Positions 25,053-34,945 are shown, counted from the first letter of the stretch. The stretch: 64,000 nucleotides of DNA from Myxococcales bacterium (GCA_023248635.1 JAHFED010000021.1:26110-90109); one strand, 5' to 3'. Numbers and translations: made by a program. The notes: a model not told the origin generated them from the sequence alone.

Positions 25053-25100
25053 TGCCCAGGGGCACAAGGCCTGCAAAGCCGACGGCGGACAGGAGCACGC

Positions 25101-28046
25101 GTGCGCCAATGGATCACCCTGCTGTGCGTCGGCCTCTGGAGCGGGTGCTCCTGCGATGACGCATCCCTCGGGCAGCTGGTGCCGCTGCTGGCCCGCGACG
25201 TCGATCGCCTCGCCTTCGCCGACACCTTCGTCGGCGGCTCGCGCTCCCTCGACCTCACCCTCACCAACGTCGGCACCGCCAACGTTTCTCTCGATGCTGC
25301 GCGGCTGCAACCCGCGGCCTTCGACGTCGATGACGTGGCGGTCGATTTCCTCGAGCCGGGGCAGAGCCTCATCCTCAGCGTCACCTTCACACCCTCCCAG
25401 CCCGTGGACTTCGCCGGGGCCCTGAGCCTGGACAGCGATGGCGGCGACGTCGTCGTCGTCGTCGACGGCACCGGTCTCGCTCCGCTGCTGTGTGACGACG
25501 GGCAGGAGTGCACCAACGAGTTCTTCGACCCTGTGCTCGGGGCCTGCGTGCGCAGCGACCGCGAGGGATCCTGCGACGACCGCAGCGCCTGCACCGAGGG
25601 CGACCGCTGCTTCGCCGGCGCCTGCGTGGGAGACGCCCTCACCTGTGTCGACGACGTCGATTGCACCCTCGATGTCTGCGATCCCGCGCGCGGCTGCGTC
25701 TTCGTCGGCGACGACGCGGGTTGTGTCGACAACGACCCGTGCACCCTCGATCTCTGCGACGCCTCCTCGGCGGGCAGCGGCTGCACGAACCCGCCCGCGC
25801 CCGACTTCACCCCCTGTGGCGACGTCGAGGAGTGCGTGAGCGTGTCGCTGTGCATCGTGCAGCAATGCACGGCGGTGCCCATCCCCGAGGGAACGCCCTG
25901 CTCCGACGGCGACCTCTGCACCGCCGACGATCGCTGCACGGCGGGCGCGTGTGGGGGCACGCCCTTTGACCGACCGCCTGAGGTGCTCAGCGAGACCTTC
26001 CGCATCCTCCGCCAGGGGCCAGCGGTCCTGGTCGGCGACGCGCTGATCATCGGCGCGCCGACGAAGAAGATCGTGCGCCTCACCCCCGAGGGCGGGGCGC
26101 CGTCGACGTCGATCCCGGCTTTGGCCCGCAGCGAGCGTCTGGTGCGGGGCGGGACCCACGTCGCCGGGCTCGGTCGGGTGCCCGGCAGCGGCACCAACGG
26201 CGTCGGCAGCGCCGGTTTCGTCACCGTGGTCGACGTCGCAGACCTGGCGCACCCCGCCCTCGTCGGCTCGGTCGCCGTCAGCGGCAGCGAGCTCGTCCTC
26301 TTTGGGGCGTCGGAGAGCCAGGTGCTGCTGTGCAACAACTCGAGCCTGCTCGCCATCGACCTCGTCACCCTGGCGACGACGGCGCCCGAGGATGACGGGC
26401 TGTGTGCCTTGGCAGCGCGCGGACCCCCATCGAGCGTGGTCTTTGAGGGCACGCACGCCGTTATCGGTCCGGGACCCGATGACATCACAGTCACGGTCGC
26501 CTTCGTCGACGTCGACACGGTCATCCTCCGTGATGTGGTGCCGCCGCCGGAATACCTTCGCGCGCCGCGGGAGCAGCTGCTCGATGGCAACCGCGCCGCC
26601 GGCTTCAACGGCGACGCGCGCGGCCAGGTGCTCTTGATTGACCTCGACGACGTCGGCGCTCCCGTCTCTGCGATCTTCGACGCCGCTGTGCTGGGGTCCC
26701 AGGCCTTCGCGGTGGCGCTTCAGGAGCCCTGGCTTTATTTCGCGACCGCCGAGGGCTTGCGGCGCGTCGATGTCAGCCACATCGACGCGCCCGTCGTCGA
26801 TGGTTGGGGCGTCGACGTCCCCCCACCGGGGCTGACGACGTTGTCGGTCCCCGTCCTGGCCGTCGACGACGATCACTTGGTTTTCATTGACAGCGCCGGC
26901 ACGGTGCAGGCGGCCAGCGCGCTCGGATCGGCGCTGGTCGAGGCCTTTGTGCTCAGCGCCCAGCGTCCCTTGGGCTTGCTCGTCGACGGCGATCGCACCC
27001 TGTTGAGCACCACCAATTCCGCGATGGCCTACATCGACGACGACACCGACGACGCCCTCGTCGACAGCGCGGTGCTCGTTCGTGGGCTGTTGGCCTCCAC
27101 GCCCGTGCTGGTGAGCCGCCTGCAGGTCGCTCACGCCCTGTTCACGCCCGTGCTGCACCCCGACGACGGCGCCTTCGCCGACAGCGGGATCCTCGGGGTG
27201 GACGTCGCGGGGCGTCGCGACCTGCGTGCTCCGCTCGAGCCCAACGATGGCCGGACCCTGGGCCGCGTGGGCCTGTTCGAGAACTTCGCGGCCTTCGGCT
27301 TTGGGCTCAGCGTGGTCTGGCCCGAGCGCGTCTCGTCGCTGGCGGCGCCCGTGGCGAAGGGCTGTCTGGGCGCGGCCCTCGCTCAACCGGCAGAGGCCGA
27401 GGGCGTCGACGGTGAGCCGGCGGTCTTTGCCTTCTCGCTGTCGATCTGCGTCGGCAGCGGCGTTGACGTCGTGCCGCTCGGCAGCGTCGCGACCCCCTTT
27501 GACCGCAATGACGTCGCGGTGGCGTCATCGGTGCAACACGGCGAACGCGTGTCCTTCATTGGCGCCGACGAAGCCGTTCTCGTCGACCTGAGTGATCCCC
27601 TCGTGCCCGTGATCGTCGCTGCTGTCGAGCTCCCCGAGCTGGAGGGGGCGCAGTTTGCCAGTGCCGGCGCCGACGCCGACGCGTGGATGCTGGCTTTCAC
27701 CTACCTCGACGGCGGCCCCCCGCGGGTGGTGCTCTACGACGTCGCTGCCGGCGCCGTGCTGCGGGAGTCCTTCGACGATGGCGCTGCCGAGGCGCTGAAC
27801 CAGACGGTGCGCAAGCGCGTGCTCGGCGTGCGCTGGCCGCGGGCCTTCTTGAGCTCCCACGACGTCAACGAGGCCGCCGAACGGGGTTGGTCCATCGCGG
27901 CCTGGGACATCGAGAGCGATCCCCCCGTCGTCGTCGACACCTTCGCGATCAGCGGCGAGCCCGTCGACATGGTCATCGACGAGGAGCGGTTGATCGTGTC
28001 GCGCGCCGACGGCCTCACGGTGATATCGCCCCCCTGCGGTCCCTGA
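25101..28046 (+). CDS. Lipoprotein with Ig-like and propeller domains
   Basis: A 981-residue protein, with GTG 25101 preceded by AGGAG at five bases. The signal peptide ends in the lipobox WSGC. Residues about 25-130 form an ASPM/SPD-2/hydin-like (choice-of-anchor D) Ig domain: RLAFADTFVGGSRSLDLTLTNVG. A cysteine-rich region of EGF/Dickkopf type follows (DCTLDVC, DPCTLDLC; about residues 130-290), then a long beta-propeller-like domain with Asp-rich turns (DVSHIDAPV, IDDDTDDALV). It is probably a surface protein; function unknown. It is followed after four bases by a glycosyltransferase, forming a co-directional run. Confidence 0.75.
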   Translation: MRQWITLLCVGLWSGCSCDDASLGQLVPLLARDVDRLAFADTFVGGSRSLDLTLTNVGTANVSLDAARLQPAAFDVDDVAVDFLEPGQSLILSVTFTPSQPVDFAGALSLDSDGGDVVVVVDGTGLAPLLCDDGQECTNEFFDPVLGACVRSDREGSCDDRSACTEGDRCFAGACVGDALTCVDDVDCTLDVCDPARGCVFVGDDAGCVDNDPCTLDLCDASSAGSGCTNPPAPDFTPCGDVEECVSVSLCIVQQCTAVPIPEGTPCSDGDLCTADDRCTAGACGGTPFDRPPEVLSETFRILRQGPAVLVGDALIIGAPTKKIVRLTPEGGAPSTSIPALARSERLVRGGTHVAGLGRVPGSGTNGVGSAGFVTVVDVADLAHPALVGSVAVSGSELVLFGASESQVLLCNNSSLLAIDLVTLATTAPEDDGLCALAARGPPSSVVFEGTHAVIGPGPDDITVTVAFVDVDTVILRDVVPPPEYLRAPREQLLDGNRAAGFNGDARGQVLLIDLDDVGAPVSAIFDAAVLGSQAFAVALQEPWLYFATAEGLRRVDVSHIDAPVVDGWGVDVPPPGLTTLSVPVLAVDDDHLVFIDSAGTVQAASALGSALVEAFVLSAQRPLGLLVDGDRTLLSTTNSAMAYIDDDTDDALVDSAVLVRGLLASTPVLVSRLQVAHALFTPVLHPDDGAFADSGILGVDVAGRRDLRAPLEPNDGRTLGRVGLFENFAAFGFGLSVVWPERVSSLAAPVAKGCLGAALAQPAEAEGVDGEPAVFAFSLSICVGSGVDVVPLGSVATPFDRNDVAVASSVQHGERVSFIGADEAVLVDLSDPLVPVIVAAVELPELEGAQFASAGADADAWMLAFTYLDGGPPRVVLYDVAAGAVLRESFDDGAAEALNQTVRKRVLGVRWPRAFLSSHDVNEAAERGWSIAAWDIESDPPVVVDTFAISGEPVDMVIDEERLIVSRADGLTVISPPCGP

Positions 28047-28050
28047 AAAA

Positions 28051-28776
28051 ATGAAGCTCGCCATGGTGTGTCCAGCGCTCGACGAAGAAGGCAGCGTCGC
28101 CAACGTCGTCGCGGCCTTCTTGCTGCAGTCCGAGCGGCTGGGACACTCCGCGCGCTTCATCGTGGCCGACAACGGCTCGATCGACGCAACCAAAGAGAGG
28201 GCCAAGGACGCCGGCGCCGTCGTCGTCGTCGAACCGCTGCGGGGCTATGGGGCCGCCTGCCTGCGGGGCTTGCGCGAGCTGCAAGACGAAGACGCCGTCG
28301 TCTTCGTCGACGCCGACGGCGCTTGCGATCCCGCCGATCTGCAGGCCCTGTTGGCGCCCCTGGCTTGGGCCGACCTCGTCATCGGCTCGCGCATCACGGG
28401 CGCGCAGGTCGGCCGCGTCGATGTCGGGGCCCTGACCGCGGGGCAAAGGGTCGGCAGCGTCGTCGCCGGCGTAGCCCTGCGCCTGCTCTACGGCAGCACC
28501 AGCAGCGATCTCGGACCCTTTCGGGCGGTGCGGGCCAGGGCTCTGCGGGAGCTCGCCCTTGACGATCGGGGCTTTGGCTGGACGGTGCAGATGCAGGCCC
28601 GCGCCGCCCGCCAGGGACTGCGCGTCGTCGAGGTTCCCGTGGCCTGGCGACGACGACGAAGCGGGCGCTCCAAGATTTCTGGCGACCTGCGCGCCTCCTT
28701 CTCGGCCGGGCGCATCATCCTGCGCACCCTCGCCCACGAGCTCTGGCGGCCGGGGCAGGCGCGCCCGCCGGAGTGA
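28051..28776 (+). CDS. Glycosyltransferase family 2
   Basis: A 241-residue protein of GT-A fold, family 2. Matches are CPALDEEGSVANVVAAFL, ADNGSIDATKERA, GYGAACLRGLREL, and the DAD-type metal motif (VFVDADGACDP). A C-terminal conserved-looking WTVQMQARAARQGLRVVEVPV (acceptor side) is typical of dolichol-phosphate-mannose-like and polyprenyl-phosphate sugar transferases. It has no membrane helix. It lies four bases after the propeller lipoprotein and 52 bases before another glycosyltransferase, suggesting co-transcription and a role in glycolipid or glycan assembly. Confidence 0.85.
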   Translation: MKLAMVCPALDEEGSVANVVAAFLLQSERLGHSARFIVADNGSIDATKERAKDAGAVVVVEPLRGYGAACLRGLRELQDEDAVVFVDADGACDPADLQALLAPLAWADLVIGSRITGAQVGRVDVGALTAGQRVGSVVAGVALRLLYGSTSSDLGPFRAVRARALRELALDDRGFGWTVQMQARAARQGLRVVEVPVAWRRRRSGRSKISGDLRASFSAGRIILRTLAHELWRPGQARPPE

Positions 28777-28828
28777 CTGGGTGGGCGCTGGCGCGCCGGC
28801 AGGACTTCTGAGGTAGGGTCGCGGCGTC

Positions 28829-29614
28829 GTGGAAACGTTGATTTTGTTCACCAAGGCGCCCCTCGCCGGCAAGACCAAAACGCGCCTCGCCAAGGAGCGC
28901 GGTGACGACGCCGCGCTGCGCTTGGCCACGGCCTTTCTCAGCGATACGGCGGCCCTGTGCGGGCGCTGGCGGGCGGCCAAGAGCGCCGTCGACGCCAACC
29001 GGCGCCTGGTGTTCTACGTCGACCCCCTGATCGAAGATCCCATCTTGGTCGACCTCGCCTGGAAAGCCGGGGCGCGGTTGGAAGAGCAGCGGGGCAAAGA
29101 CCTCGGAGAGCGGCTGCGCCACGCCTTCGACGCCGAGCTCGCGCGCGGATCTCGCGCCGTCTGCGCCATCGGATCGGACTCGCCGACGCTGCCCCTGCAC
29201 CTGCTCGATCATGCCTTCCGGGCGCTGCTGTGGGAGCGGGTGATCATCGGTCCCACCTTCGATGGCGGCTATTGGCTCGTGGGAGCACAGCGCCCCGCAC
29301 CCAACCTCTTCGACAACATTCCCTGGTCCACCGCCGCCGTGGTGGCCCGCACCACCAGCTTGCTGCGCACGCAAGGGCTCGCCGCCCACCTGCTGCCCTT
29401 TTGGTACGACGTCGACGAAGCGAGTGATCTCGAGAGGCTCGTCTGGCACCTCAAGGCCCTGCGTGCCGATCTCGGCAGCCACGGCGACAGCATCCAAGGC
29501 CCCGATGGGCCCGTCGCCCCGGCGACCTTCCAGGCCCTCGTCGACATCGGCCTCGTTCATTCCACCCACCTCCCGACCCCCGCCCCCGGCGGAACGCCTC
29601 TGGAACCACGATGA
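28829..29614 (+). CDS. TIGR04282 (DUF2064) family glycosyltransferase
   Basis: A 261-residue protein starting at GTG 28829 that matches the DUF2064/TIGR04282 family, GT-A-like proteins often paired with a family 2 glycosyltransferase. Features are KAPLAGKTKTRLA at the N-terminus, GSDSPTLPLHLL in the middle and GPTFDGGYWLVG. The pairing with the preceding GT2 matches a known gene neighbourhood of the family. Its stop overlaps the ATG of the cyclase (ATGA), so translation is likely coupled. Substrate not known. Confidence 0.9.
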   Translation: METLILFTKAPLAGKTKTRLAKERGDDAALRLATAFLSDTAALCGRWRAAKSAVDANRRLVFYVDPLIEDPILVDLAWKAGARLEEQRGKDLGERLRHAFDAELARGSRAVCAIGSDSPTLPLHLLDHAFRALLWERVIIGPTFDGGYWLVGAQRPAPNLFDNIPWSTAAVVARTTSLLRTQGLAAHLLPFWYDVDEASDLERLVWHLKALRADLGSHGDSIQGPDGPVAPATFQALVDIGLVHSTHLPTPAPGGTPLEPR

Positions 29615-32142
29615 TCAAACACGTTCCGCTGCTCTTTGCCCTCGTCGTCGCTGGCGGCCTGGCGGCGTACACCTACCTCGAGCCCACACTGAACTGGGAC
29701 GACTCCCCCTTGCTCAGCGTCGAGCGCAAGCTGCTCGACCTCAAGTTCAAGTGGCGCGGGCGCCTCGAGATCGACCCCAAGATCGTGATCGCCGCTGGCG
29801 ACGAAAAGACCATCGCCCACTTCGGCCTGTGGGGATCGTGGGACCGCGAGCGCTATGGTGTCATCATCAAGAACCTCGTCGACGCCGGCGCCGACGTCGT
29901 CGCCTTCGATATGGTCTTTGCCGATCCGATCGGCATCGATCACGAGCACACGAAGAAGATCGGCGCGCTTTTGTCGTCGTCGAAGCTGTCCGATACCGCT
30001 GGCGGCATGGCGGTGGCGGCGTCTGAGGGTCACGCGCCGGGTGCTGCCGAGCTCGCCCAGGTGGCCATCAACGCCAAGACCATCGAAGACCAGTTCACCA
30101 GCGCCACCGACGGCGACCAGCTGCTCACGGCGGCCTACGAGGAGTACTCGACCCGCGTCGTGCAAGGCGCGGTGATCAACACCGATGCCGAAGACGGCAT
30201 CAGCCGCAACGCCGACAGCTACGGCAAAGAGCTCGAAGCACTCGATGTCTTCTTGCTGCGGCAGTACGGCTACAGCCTGACCGTCACCGAGATGTCGGAG
30301 AAGTCCAAGGCGGGCGGCTCCGAGGCGGTGGTGGCCACTCTCGACGTCCAACCCGGTGGCAAGGCCTCGGATCTCGACGCCATCATCGAGGTCAAGGGCG
30401 AGCTGGTCCTGCCCAAACCCGAATTCCTCGCAGCGGCCGGCAACGTCGGCTTCTTCTCCGCCTACGTCGACCCCGATGGCGTCTTGCGCCGCTTGCCGCT
30501 CGTCTACCGCATCGGCGACGTCTTTTTGCCCACACTCTCGGTCTCGGCGGCCGCGGCCTACTTTGGCGGCAATCCCCTGCTCCTGGCCGAGCCTCTGTAC
30601 AAGCGCGGTCTCGCAAAGGTCGGATTCCCACGCGAAGACGGCACCGTCGTCGAGGTCCCGGTCGATCTGCAGGGCCGGCTGATGATCAACTACTACGGAC
30701 CTTCGGGACCCAACGACGCCGCTCTCCCCGACGACAAGCGCGGCGCTTTTCCCCGGGTCTCGCTCTCCGACGTCTTCTGCGCTGGCGATCGCACGCACAC
30801 CGATTGCCCCCCCGAGCGCACCATGGACCTCGAGGGGCTCAAGAGGATCGTCGGCAAGAGGGTGGTGCTCGTGGCCGTCACCGCCAACGGCACCTTCGAT
30901 CAACGGGTCACACCCTTTTCGCCCAACGTGCCCGGGACCGAAGTCCACGCTGCGGCCATCCAGAACATGATTGATGGCCGGGCGCTGAAACGGCCCGCGC
31001 TCTACGTGCAGAGCGAGATCATCCTCATCTTGGTGATCGGGCTGCTCTTTGGACTGATCCTGCCGCGCATTCCCGTTGCCGGCGGCGTCGTCTTCCTCGG
31101 TGCTGGGCTTGCCTTGTGGTGGGGCATCGACTGGAATCTGCTCTTCCCCAAGAACGCCTGGTTCTACGACACACCCATCTTCCTGCAGATGTTGACGACG
31201 TGGTCGGGGGTCACCGTCTGGGGTTATCTGACCACGGGCCGCGAGAAAGCGGCGCTCAAGCGTGAGTTCTCCACGGTGCTCTCGCCCACGGTCGTCGACC
31301 AACTGCTGAGCAATCCGGCGCTGGCCGGCCTCGGCGGCTCGGAGCGCGAGCTTACGGTGATGTTCTCGGATATTCGCGGTTTCACGACCATGTCAGAGAA
31401 GCTCTCTCCAGAGGGACTGACGCAGTTCTTGAACGAATACCTCACGCCGATGACGGAGATCTTGATCGAGCACGAGGGAACCCTCGATAAATACATGGGT
31501 GACGCCATCATGTGCTTCTGGGGAGCGCCCATCGCCCAGAAAGACCACGCCGCCCGCGCCGCCGTCACCGCCGTCGAAATGCTCGAGAAGCTCGAGGAGC
31601 TCAAAGCCAAGTGGCACTCCGAAGGCAAGCCCACGATCGACATCGGCATCGGCCTCAACTCCGGTCTCATGCGGGTCGGCTTCATGGGTTCAGCCCGCAT
31701 GCGCAACTACACCTTGTTGGGCGACAATGTGAACCTCGGATCACGATTGGAAGGAACCAATAAGAACTACGGTACTCACATTATTGTGAGTGAGGTGACT
31801 TACGAGCAATGCAAAGAGGTCGTCCACGGCCGGCTGCTGGATGCCGTGCGCGTGAAGGGCAAGAAGGAGCCCGTCAACATCTACGAGATCATCGGCAAGG
31901 GACCTATGCCCCCCGACGTCGCCGCCTTCGTCGCTCCCTTCGAAGCCGGCCTCAAGCTCTACAAGCAAAAGAAGTTCACCGAGGCCATCGAGCAGTTCAA
32001 CGCCGCCGTCGCCGCCCGCCAGCCCACCGTCGGTCCCAAGGGCGATCCGCCCAGCGACGTCTATCTGGAGCGCTGCCAGCACTTCATCGAAGAGGCCCCA
32101 CCCGCTGAATGGGACGGCGTCTACGACTTCAAGACGAAGTAG
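29611..32142 (+). CDS. CHASE2 domain adenylate/guanylate cyclase
   Basis: An 843-residue protein. An N-terminal membrane helix is followed by a CHASE2 sensor domain facing the periplasm (about residues 30-450), then two or three membrane helices (about 470-540), a short linker and a class III cyclase domain (about 580-760). Metal-binding Asp residues are in FSDIRGFT and KYMGDA; the KYMGDA lysine and NYTLLGDNVN motif point to cAMP. A C-terminal TPR-like helix region follows. ATGA overlap with the TIGR04282 gene and a five-base gap to a cyclic-nucleotide-binding protein suggest a cAMP sensor unit. The ligand of CHASE2 is unknown. Confidence 0.92.
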   Translation: MIKHVPLLFALVVAGGLAAYTYLEPTLNWDDSPLLSVERKLLDLKFKWRGRLEIDPKIVIAAGDEKTIAHFGLWGSWDRERYGVIIKNLVDAGADVVAFDMVFADPIGIDHEHTKKIGALLSSSKLSDTAGGMAVAASEGHAPGAAELAQVAINAKTIEDQFTSATDGDQLLTAAYEEYSTRVVQGAVINTDAEDGISRNADSYGKELEALDVFLLRQYGYSLTVTEMSEKSKAGGSEAVVATLDVQPGGKASDLDAIIEVKGELVLPKPEFLAAAGNVGFFSAYVDPDGVLRRLPLVYRIGDVFLPTLSVSAAAAYFGGNPLLLAEPLYKRGLAKVGFPREDGTVVEVPVDLQGRLMINYYGPSGPNDAALPDDKRGAFPRVSLSDVFCAGDRTHTDCPPERTMDLEGLKRIVGKRVVLVAVTANGTFDQRVTPFSPNVPGTEVHAAAIQNMIDGRALKRPALYVQSEIILILVIGLLFGLILPRIPVAGGVVFLGAGLALWWGIDWNLLFPKNAWFYDTPIFLQMLTTWSGVTVWGYLTTGREKAALKREFSTVLSPTVVDQLLSNPALAGLGGSERELTVMFSDIRGFTTMSEKLSPEGLTQFLNEYLTPMTEILIEHEGTLDKYMGDAIMCFWGAPIAQKDHAARAAVTAVEMLEKLEELKAKWHSEGKPTIDIGIGLNSGLMRVGFMGSARMRNYTLLGDNVNLGSRLEGTNKNYGTHIIVSEVTYEQCKEVVHGRLLDAVRVKGKKEPVNIYEIIGKGPMPPDVAAFVAPFEAGLKLYKQKKFTEAIEQFNAAVAARQPTVGPKGDPPSDVYLERCQHFIEEAPPAEWDGVYDFKTK

Positions 32143-32147
32143 CCGCG

Positions 32148-32792
32148 ATGAGCTTGCTCGATCGATTTGGCAGGATGGCGGTGGTCGGGACCGTGCTCTT
32201 TCGCGAAGGCGATCCCGGCACCGAGCTCTACGTGATCCAGAGGGGGCGGATTCGCCTCTCACGCTCCATTCGCGGCGTCGACAAGACCATGGTCGAGCTG
32301 CCAGCGGGCGAGTTCTTCGGCGAGATGAGCATCATCAACGACAAGCCGCGCGCCGCCACCGCCACCGTCGTCGAAGATGCCCAGCTGCTCGTGCTCGATC
32401 CCCGCACCTTCGAAGCCATGATCAAGGCCAACACCGAGATCGCGGTGCGCATGATCAAGAAGCTGACCGGGCGCCTCGACGTCGCCAACCAGCAGATCGA
32501 GAGCCTGCTGCTCGGCGACGCCAACAGCCGCGTGGTCAATGCTCTGCTGCAGCTGGCAGAGAGCGGTGTTCGTGCCGATGATGGATCCATCCGCATCTCC
32601 GTCGACGCCGCCGCCTTGGCCGAAAAGACCAACGTCGACGACTCCAAGGTCGCCGAGCTCTTGGCCCGCCTCGGGCGCTCCCGCTTGGTCATCGGAAGCG
32701 GGGGAGCCCTGGTGGTGCCCGACGCGCGCAAGCTCGCCGAGTTCCTCGAATTCCTCGAGATGCGCGAGCGCTTCGGCGACGTCGGCGGCTGA
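32148..32792 (+). CDS. Crp/Fnr-like cyclic nucleotide-binding protein
   Basis: A 214-residue protein starting at ATG 32148. Residues about 10-120 form a cyclic nucleotide-binding domain with the phosphate-binding cassette FFGEMSIINDKPRAATA, including the Glu and the Arg-Ala pair that contact cAMP. The C-terminal region (TNVDDSKVAELLARLGRSRLVIGSGG) resembles a winged helix-turn-helix, so it may be a transcription factor, though the match to Crp is partial. It is five bases after the CHASE2 cyclase and likely senses its product. Confidence 0.85.
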   Translation: MSLLDRFGRMAVVGTVLFREGDPGTELYVIQRGRIRLSRSIRGVDKTMVELPAGEFFGEMSIINDKPRAATATVVEDAQLLVLDPRTFEAMIKANTEIAVRMIKKLTGRLDVANQQIESLLLGDANSRVVNALLQLAESGVRADDGSIRISVDAAALAEKTNVDDSKVAELLARLGRSRLVIGSGGALVVPDARKLAEFLEFLEMRERFGDVGG

Positions 32793-32809
32793 CCCGAGGG
32801 CCAGCGAGC

Positions 32810-33778
32810 TCAGCGCGCGCGGGTCTGGCCCCACTGCCACGCCGACGTTCGACCCTTGTTGGGGCGCTGCACCTGCGCGAAGGCGATGCCCCGATCGATG
32901 CAGGCGAAGACGGCGCCGCGGTCCTGGTCGACGTCGACAAGGGTGCCCGGCACCACCGACGAGGTATCGAGCTCCGTCAGGCGCGGGCCAAAGAGCTTGA
33001 GCACTTCAGGCGCACAAGCGCCTGAAGCTGCCGGTCCTGTGCCGTCGATCTCGACCACGGTGCCGGGCCACGGTTGCATGGCGCGCGCATGATTGAAGAC
33101 CTTGCGCGCCGGCTCGGTGAAATCGAGCCGCGCCTCCTCTTTCTTCAGCATCTCCGCATAGGTCACGCCTTCGTCGGACTGGGGCACACGCGGCAACGCT
33201 CCTTCGGCCAGGGCGTCCACATGCTCGCGCAGCATCGAGCCCCCGAGCGCCGCCATCTTTTTGGTGAGGGAGGCGGCGTCGTCGTCGTCGTCGATGGCCA
33301 GGCGTCCCGTGGCGTAGATGTCGCCGGCGTCGAGGGCTGCCACCATGTGCATCAAGCAAACGCCTGTCTCTGGGTCACCGGCTTCCAGGGCGCGCTGGAT
33401 GGGAGCGGCACCCCGCCACCGCGGCAGCAGAGAACCATGCACATTGACGAACTCGCGCGGGGGCAGGGCGAGCACGCGCTTGGGAATGATCCGCCCGTAG
33501 GCAGCGACGACGGCCAGATCGACACGAAGGTCTGAGAAGGCGGCGAAGAAGGCGTCGCCGTCGACGCTGTCCTTTTTCAGGGTCTGTGGTTGCAGGATCG
33601 GGATGCCGCGATCGAGCGCGAGCTTCTTGACCGGCGGCGCTTCGAGCTTGTGTCCGCGCCCCTGGGGACGATCGGGCTGGCACACAGCGACGACGACGTC
33701 ATGGCGGCTCTGTTCGAGCAACGAAGCCAGGCAGGTGGCGGCGAGCTCGGGGGTACCGAAAAAAGCGAGTCGGGCCAA
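32810..33778 (-). CDS. fmt: Methionyl-tRNA formyltransferase
   Basis: A 322-residue protein that formylates the amino group of Met-tRNA(fMet) with 10-formyl-THF. The start is TTG 33778, with GGGAG six bases upstream. The N-terminus MARLAFFGTPELAATCL matches the Rossmann-fold formyltransferase. The key motif FVNVHGSLLPRWRGAAPIQRALEAG carries the catalytic Asn and His, followed by ALDAGDI with the Asp. The C-terminal OB-like domain (about 210-322) binds tRNA. Length is normal for the family. It is convergent with the Crp-like gene (18-base gap). Confidence 0.95.
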   Translation of the reverse strand: MARLAFFGTPELAATCLASLLEQSRHDVVVAVCQPDRPQGRGHKLEAPPVKKLALDRGIPILQPQTLKKDSVDGDAFFAAFSDLRVDLAVVAAYGRIIPKRVLALPPREFVNVHGSLLPRWRGAAPIQRALEAGDPETGVCLMHMVAALDAGDIYATGRLAIDDDDDAASLTKKMAALGGSMLREHVDALAEGALPRVPQSDEGVTYAEMLKKEEARLDFTEPARKVFNHARAMQPWPGTVVEIDGTGPAASGACAPEVLKLFGPRLTELDTSSVVPGTLVDVDQDRGAVFACIDRGIAFAQVQRPNKGRTSAWQWGQTRAR

Positions 33779-33847
33779 GGCAGGCTCCCAGTGGAAGGAG
33801 CCGCGACCTTGCCCGACGCCGCCGTCGCTGTCTTCGGGCTGCGTTCG

Positions 33848-34945
33848 CTACTTCTGGGCCGCCGCCGATGGCTTCTCTTTTTTCAATGCCAGCTGCTGGT
33901 CGATGCTCTTGAGCAGGGCGTCGGCGCGGACCTCGCCCTGCGCGCGGGCCTGGGTGGCTTGCTCATGGGCGGCTTCGAGGTCGCCGGTGCTCAGCAGGGC
34001 GACCGCCAGACCGAAACGGGCAGCCACGAACTGAGAATCGATGGCCAGCGCATGTTGAAAAGCATCGCCAGCGGCGACGTGGTTGGCGAGGCGGCCTTCC
34101 GCGCGACCGAGCTGGGTCCAGGCAAAGGGATTCTGGCCGTCGAGCTCTGCCGATCTTTTCAGGTGCTCGCGCGAGGTGACGAGGGTCTGGCGGGATCGGG
34201 TCGGATCCAGCTTCTGTTGGTCCTCAGCGAGGCGCAGCTCACCGTGGCCGAGCGCCAGATAGGCGCGGGCGCTCTTGGGATCGCGCAACACGGCCTTGTT
34301 GTAGGCGGTGAGGGCCTTGGACAAGTCCTTGGCCACGCCAGCCACCGGCGGAAAGGCGGGGTCGAAGCTCTTGCCGTCGTCGATGAGCTGGGAGACAGCG
34401 ACGGAGTCGGCGGATGCGCCTTCGGTGCGCTGGGCCAGATGGTTGGTCATCTTGGTCACCAGGCGGGCGCCGATCTCTTCGTATTGCTGAAAGGCGGCGG
34501 CGATGGGCCCAAATACGCTCTCGCTGACCAGCAGCTGGCGGGTCTCGACCTCGAGCACTCGGGCGTTGACCTTGATCTGACCGCTCTTGTCGTCGCCGAC
34601 CAATTGCACAGAACCGATGACGATATAGCGCGCGTCGACCATCTGGCCGATGGCGAGAGCCGAGTCCTCTTCGAAGAGGCCGGTCTGGTTGCGGGCCAGC
34701 GCGTTGACCGCCTTGTCGAGCTGCGATTCCTCGACGACCTTGAGCGCCTTGTCGTTGACGATCTTGTTGATGATCGTGTCCGACGCCCCTTCGCCATAGT
34801 GGTTCAGGTTCTCTTCTTTGTTGAGCACCTTGAAGGGAAGGACGGCGACGACGGGGGCGCGCTTGGGGTCCTTCGGCGCGGCCTCGGCGCCACGAGAGAC
34901 GGTGCAAAGGAGGGCGGTGGCGACGAAGGCCATGAGACGCAGCAT
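33848..34945 (-). CDS. CsgG-like domain protein with TPR repeats
   Basis: A 365-residue protein starting at ATG 34945 with a signal peptide (LMAFVATALLCTVSRGAEA). The first half (about residues 30-200) resembles the CsgG/HfaB curli-secretion lipoprotein fold: VVAVLPFKVLNKEENLNHYGEGASDTIINKI, VVEESQLDKAVNALARNQTGLFEEDSALAIGQMVDARYIVIGSVQL. The second half (about 230-365) has TPR-like helices with DPKSARAYLALGHGELRLAEDQQK. No lipobox cysteine is visible. It may build an envelope assembly; it is not obviously a curli system here, because curli genes are absent. It precedes fmt by 69 bases. Confidence 0.8.
   Translation of the reverse strand: MLRLMAFVATALLCTVSRGAEAAPKDPKRAPVVAVLPFKVLNKEENLNHYGEGASDTIINKIVNDKALKVVEESQLDKAVNALARNQTGLFEEDSALAIGQMVDARYIVIGSVQLVGDDKSGQIKVNARVLEVETRQLLVSESVFGPIAAAFQQYEEIGARLVTKMTNHLAQRTEGASADSVAVSQLIDDGKSFDPAFPPVAGVAKDLSKALTAYNKAVLRDPKSARAYLALGHGELRLAEDQQKLDPTRSRQTLVTSREHLKRSAELDGQNPFAWTQLGRAEGRLANHVAAGDAFQHALAIDSQFVAARFGLAVALLSTGDLEAAHEQATQARAQGEVRADALLKSIDQQLALKKEKPSAAAQK

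Noticed and set aside
24684..25100. An extension of the 25101 lipoprotein frame upstream to 24684.
   Set aside because: It translates the opposite strand of a FHA gene and the tandem repeats; the GTG at 25101 with AGGAG gives a proper lipoprotein signal.
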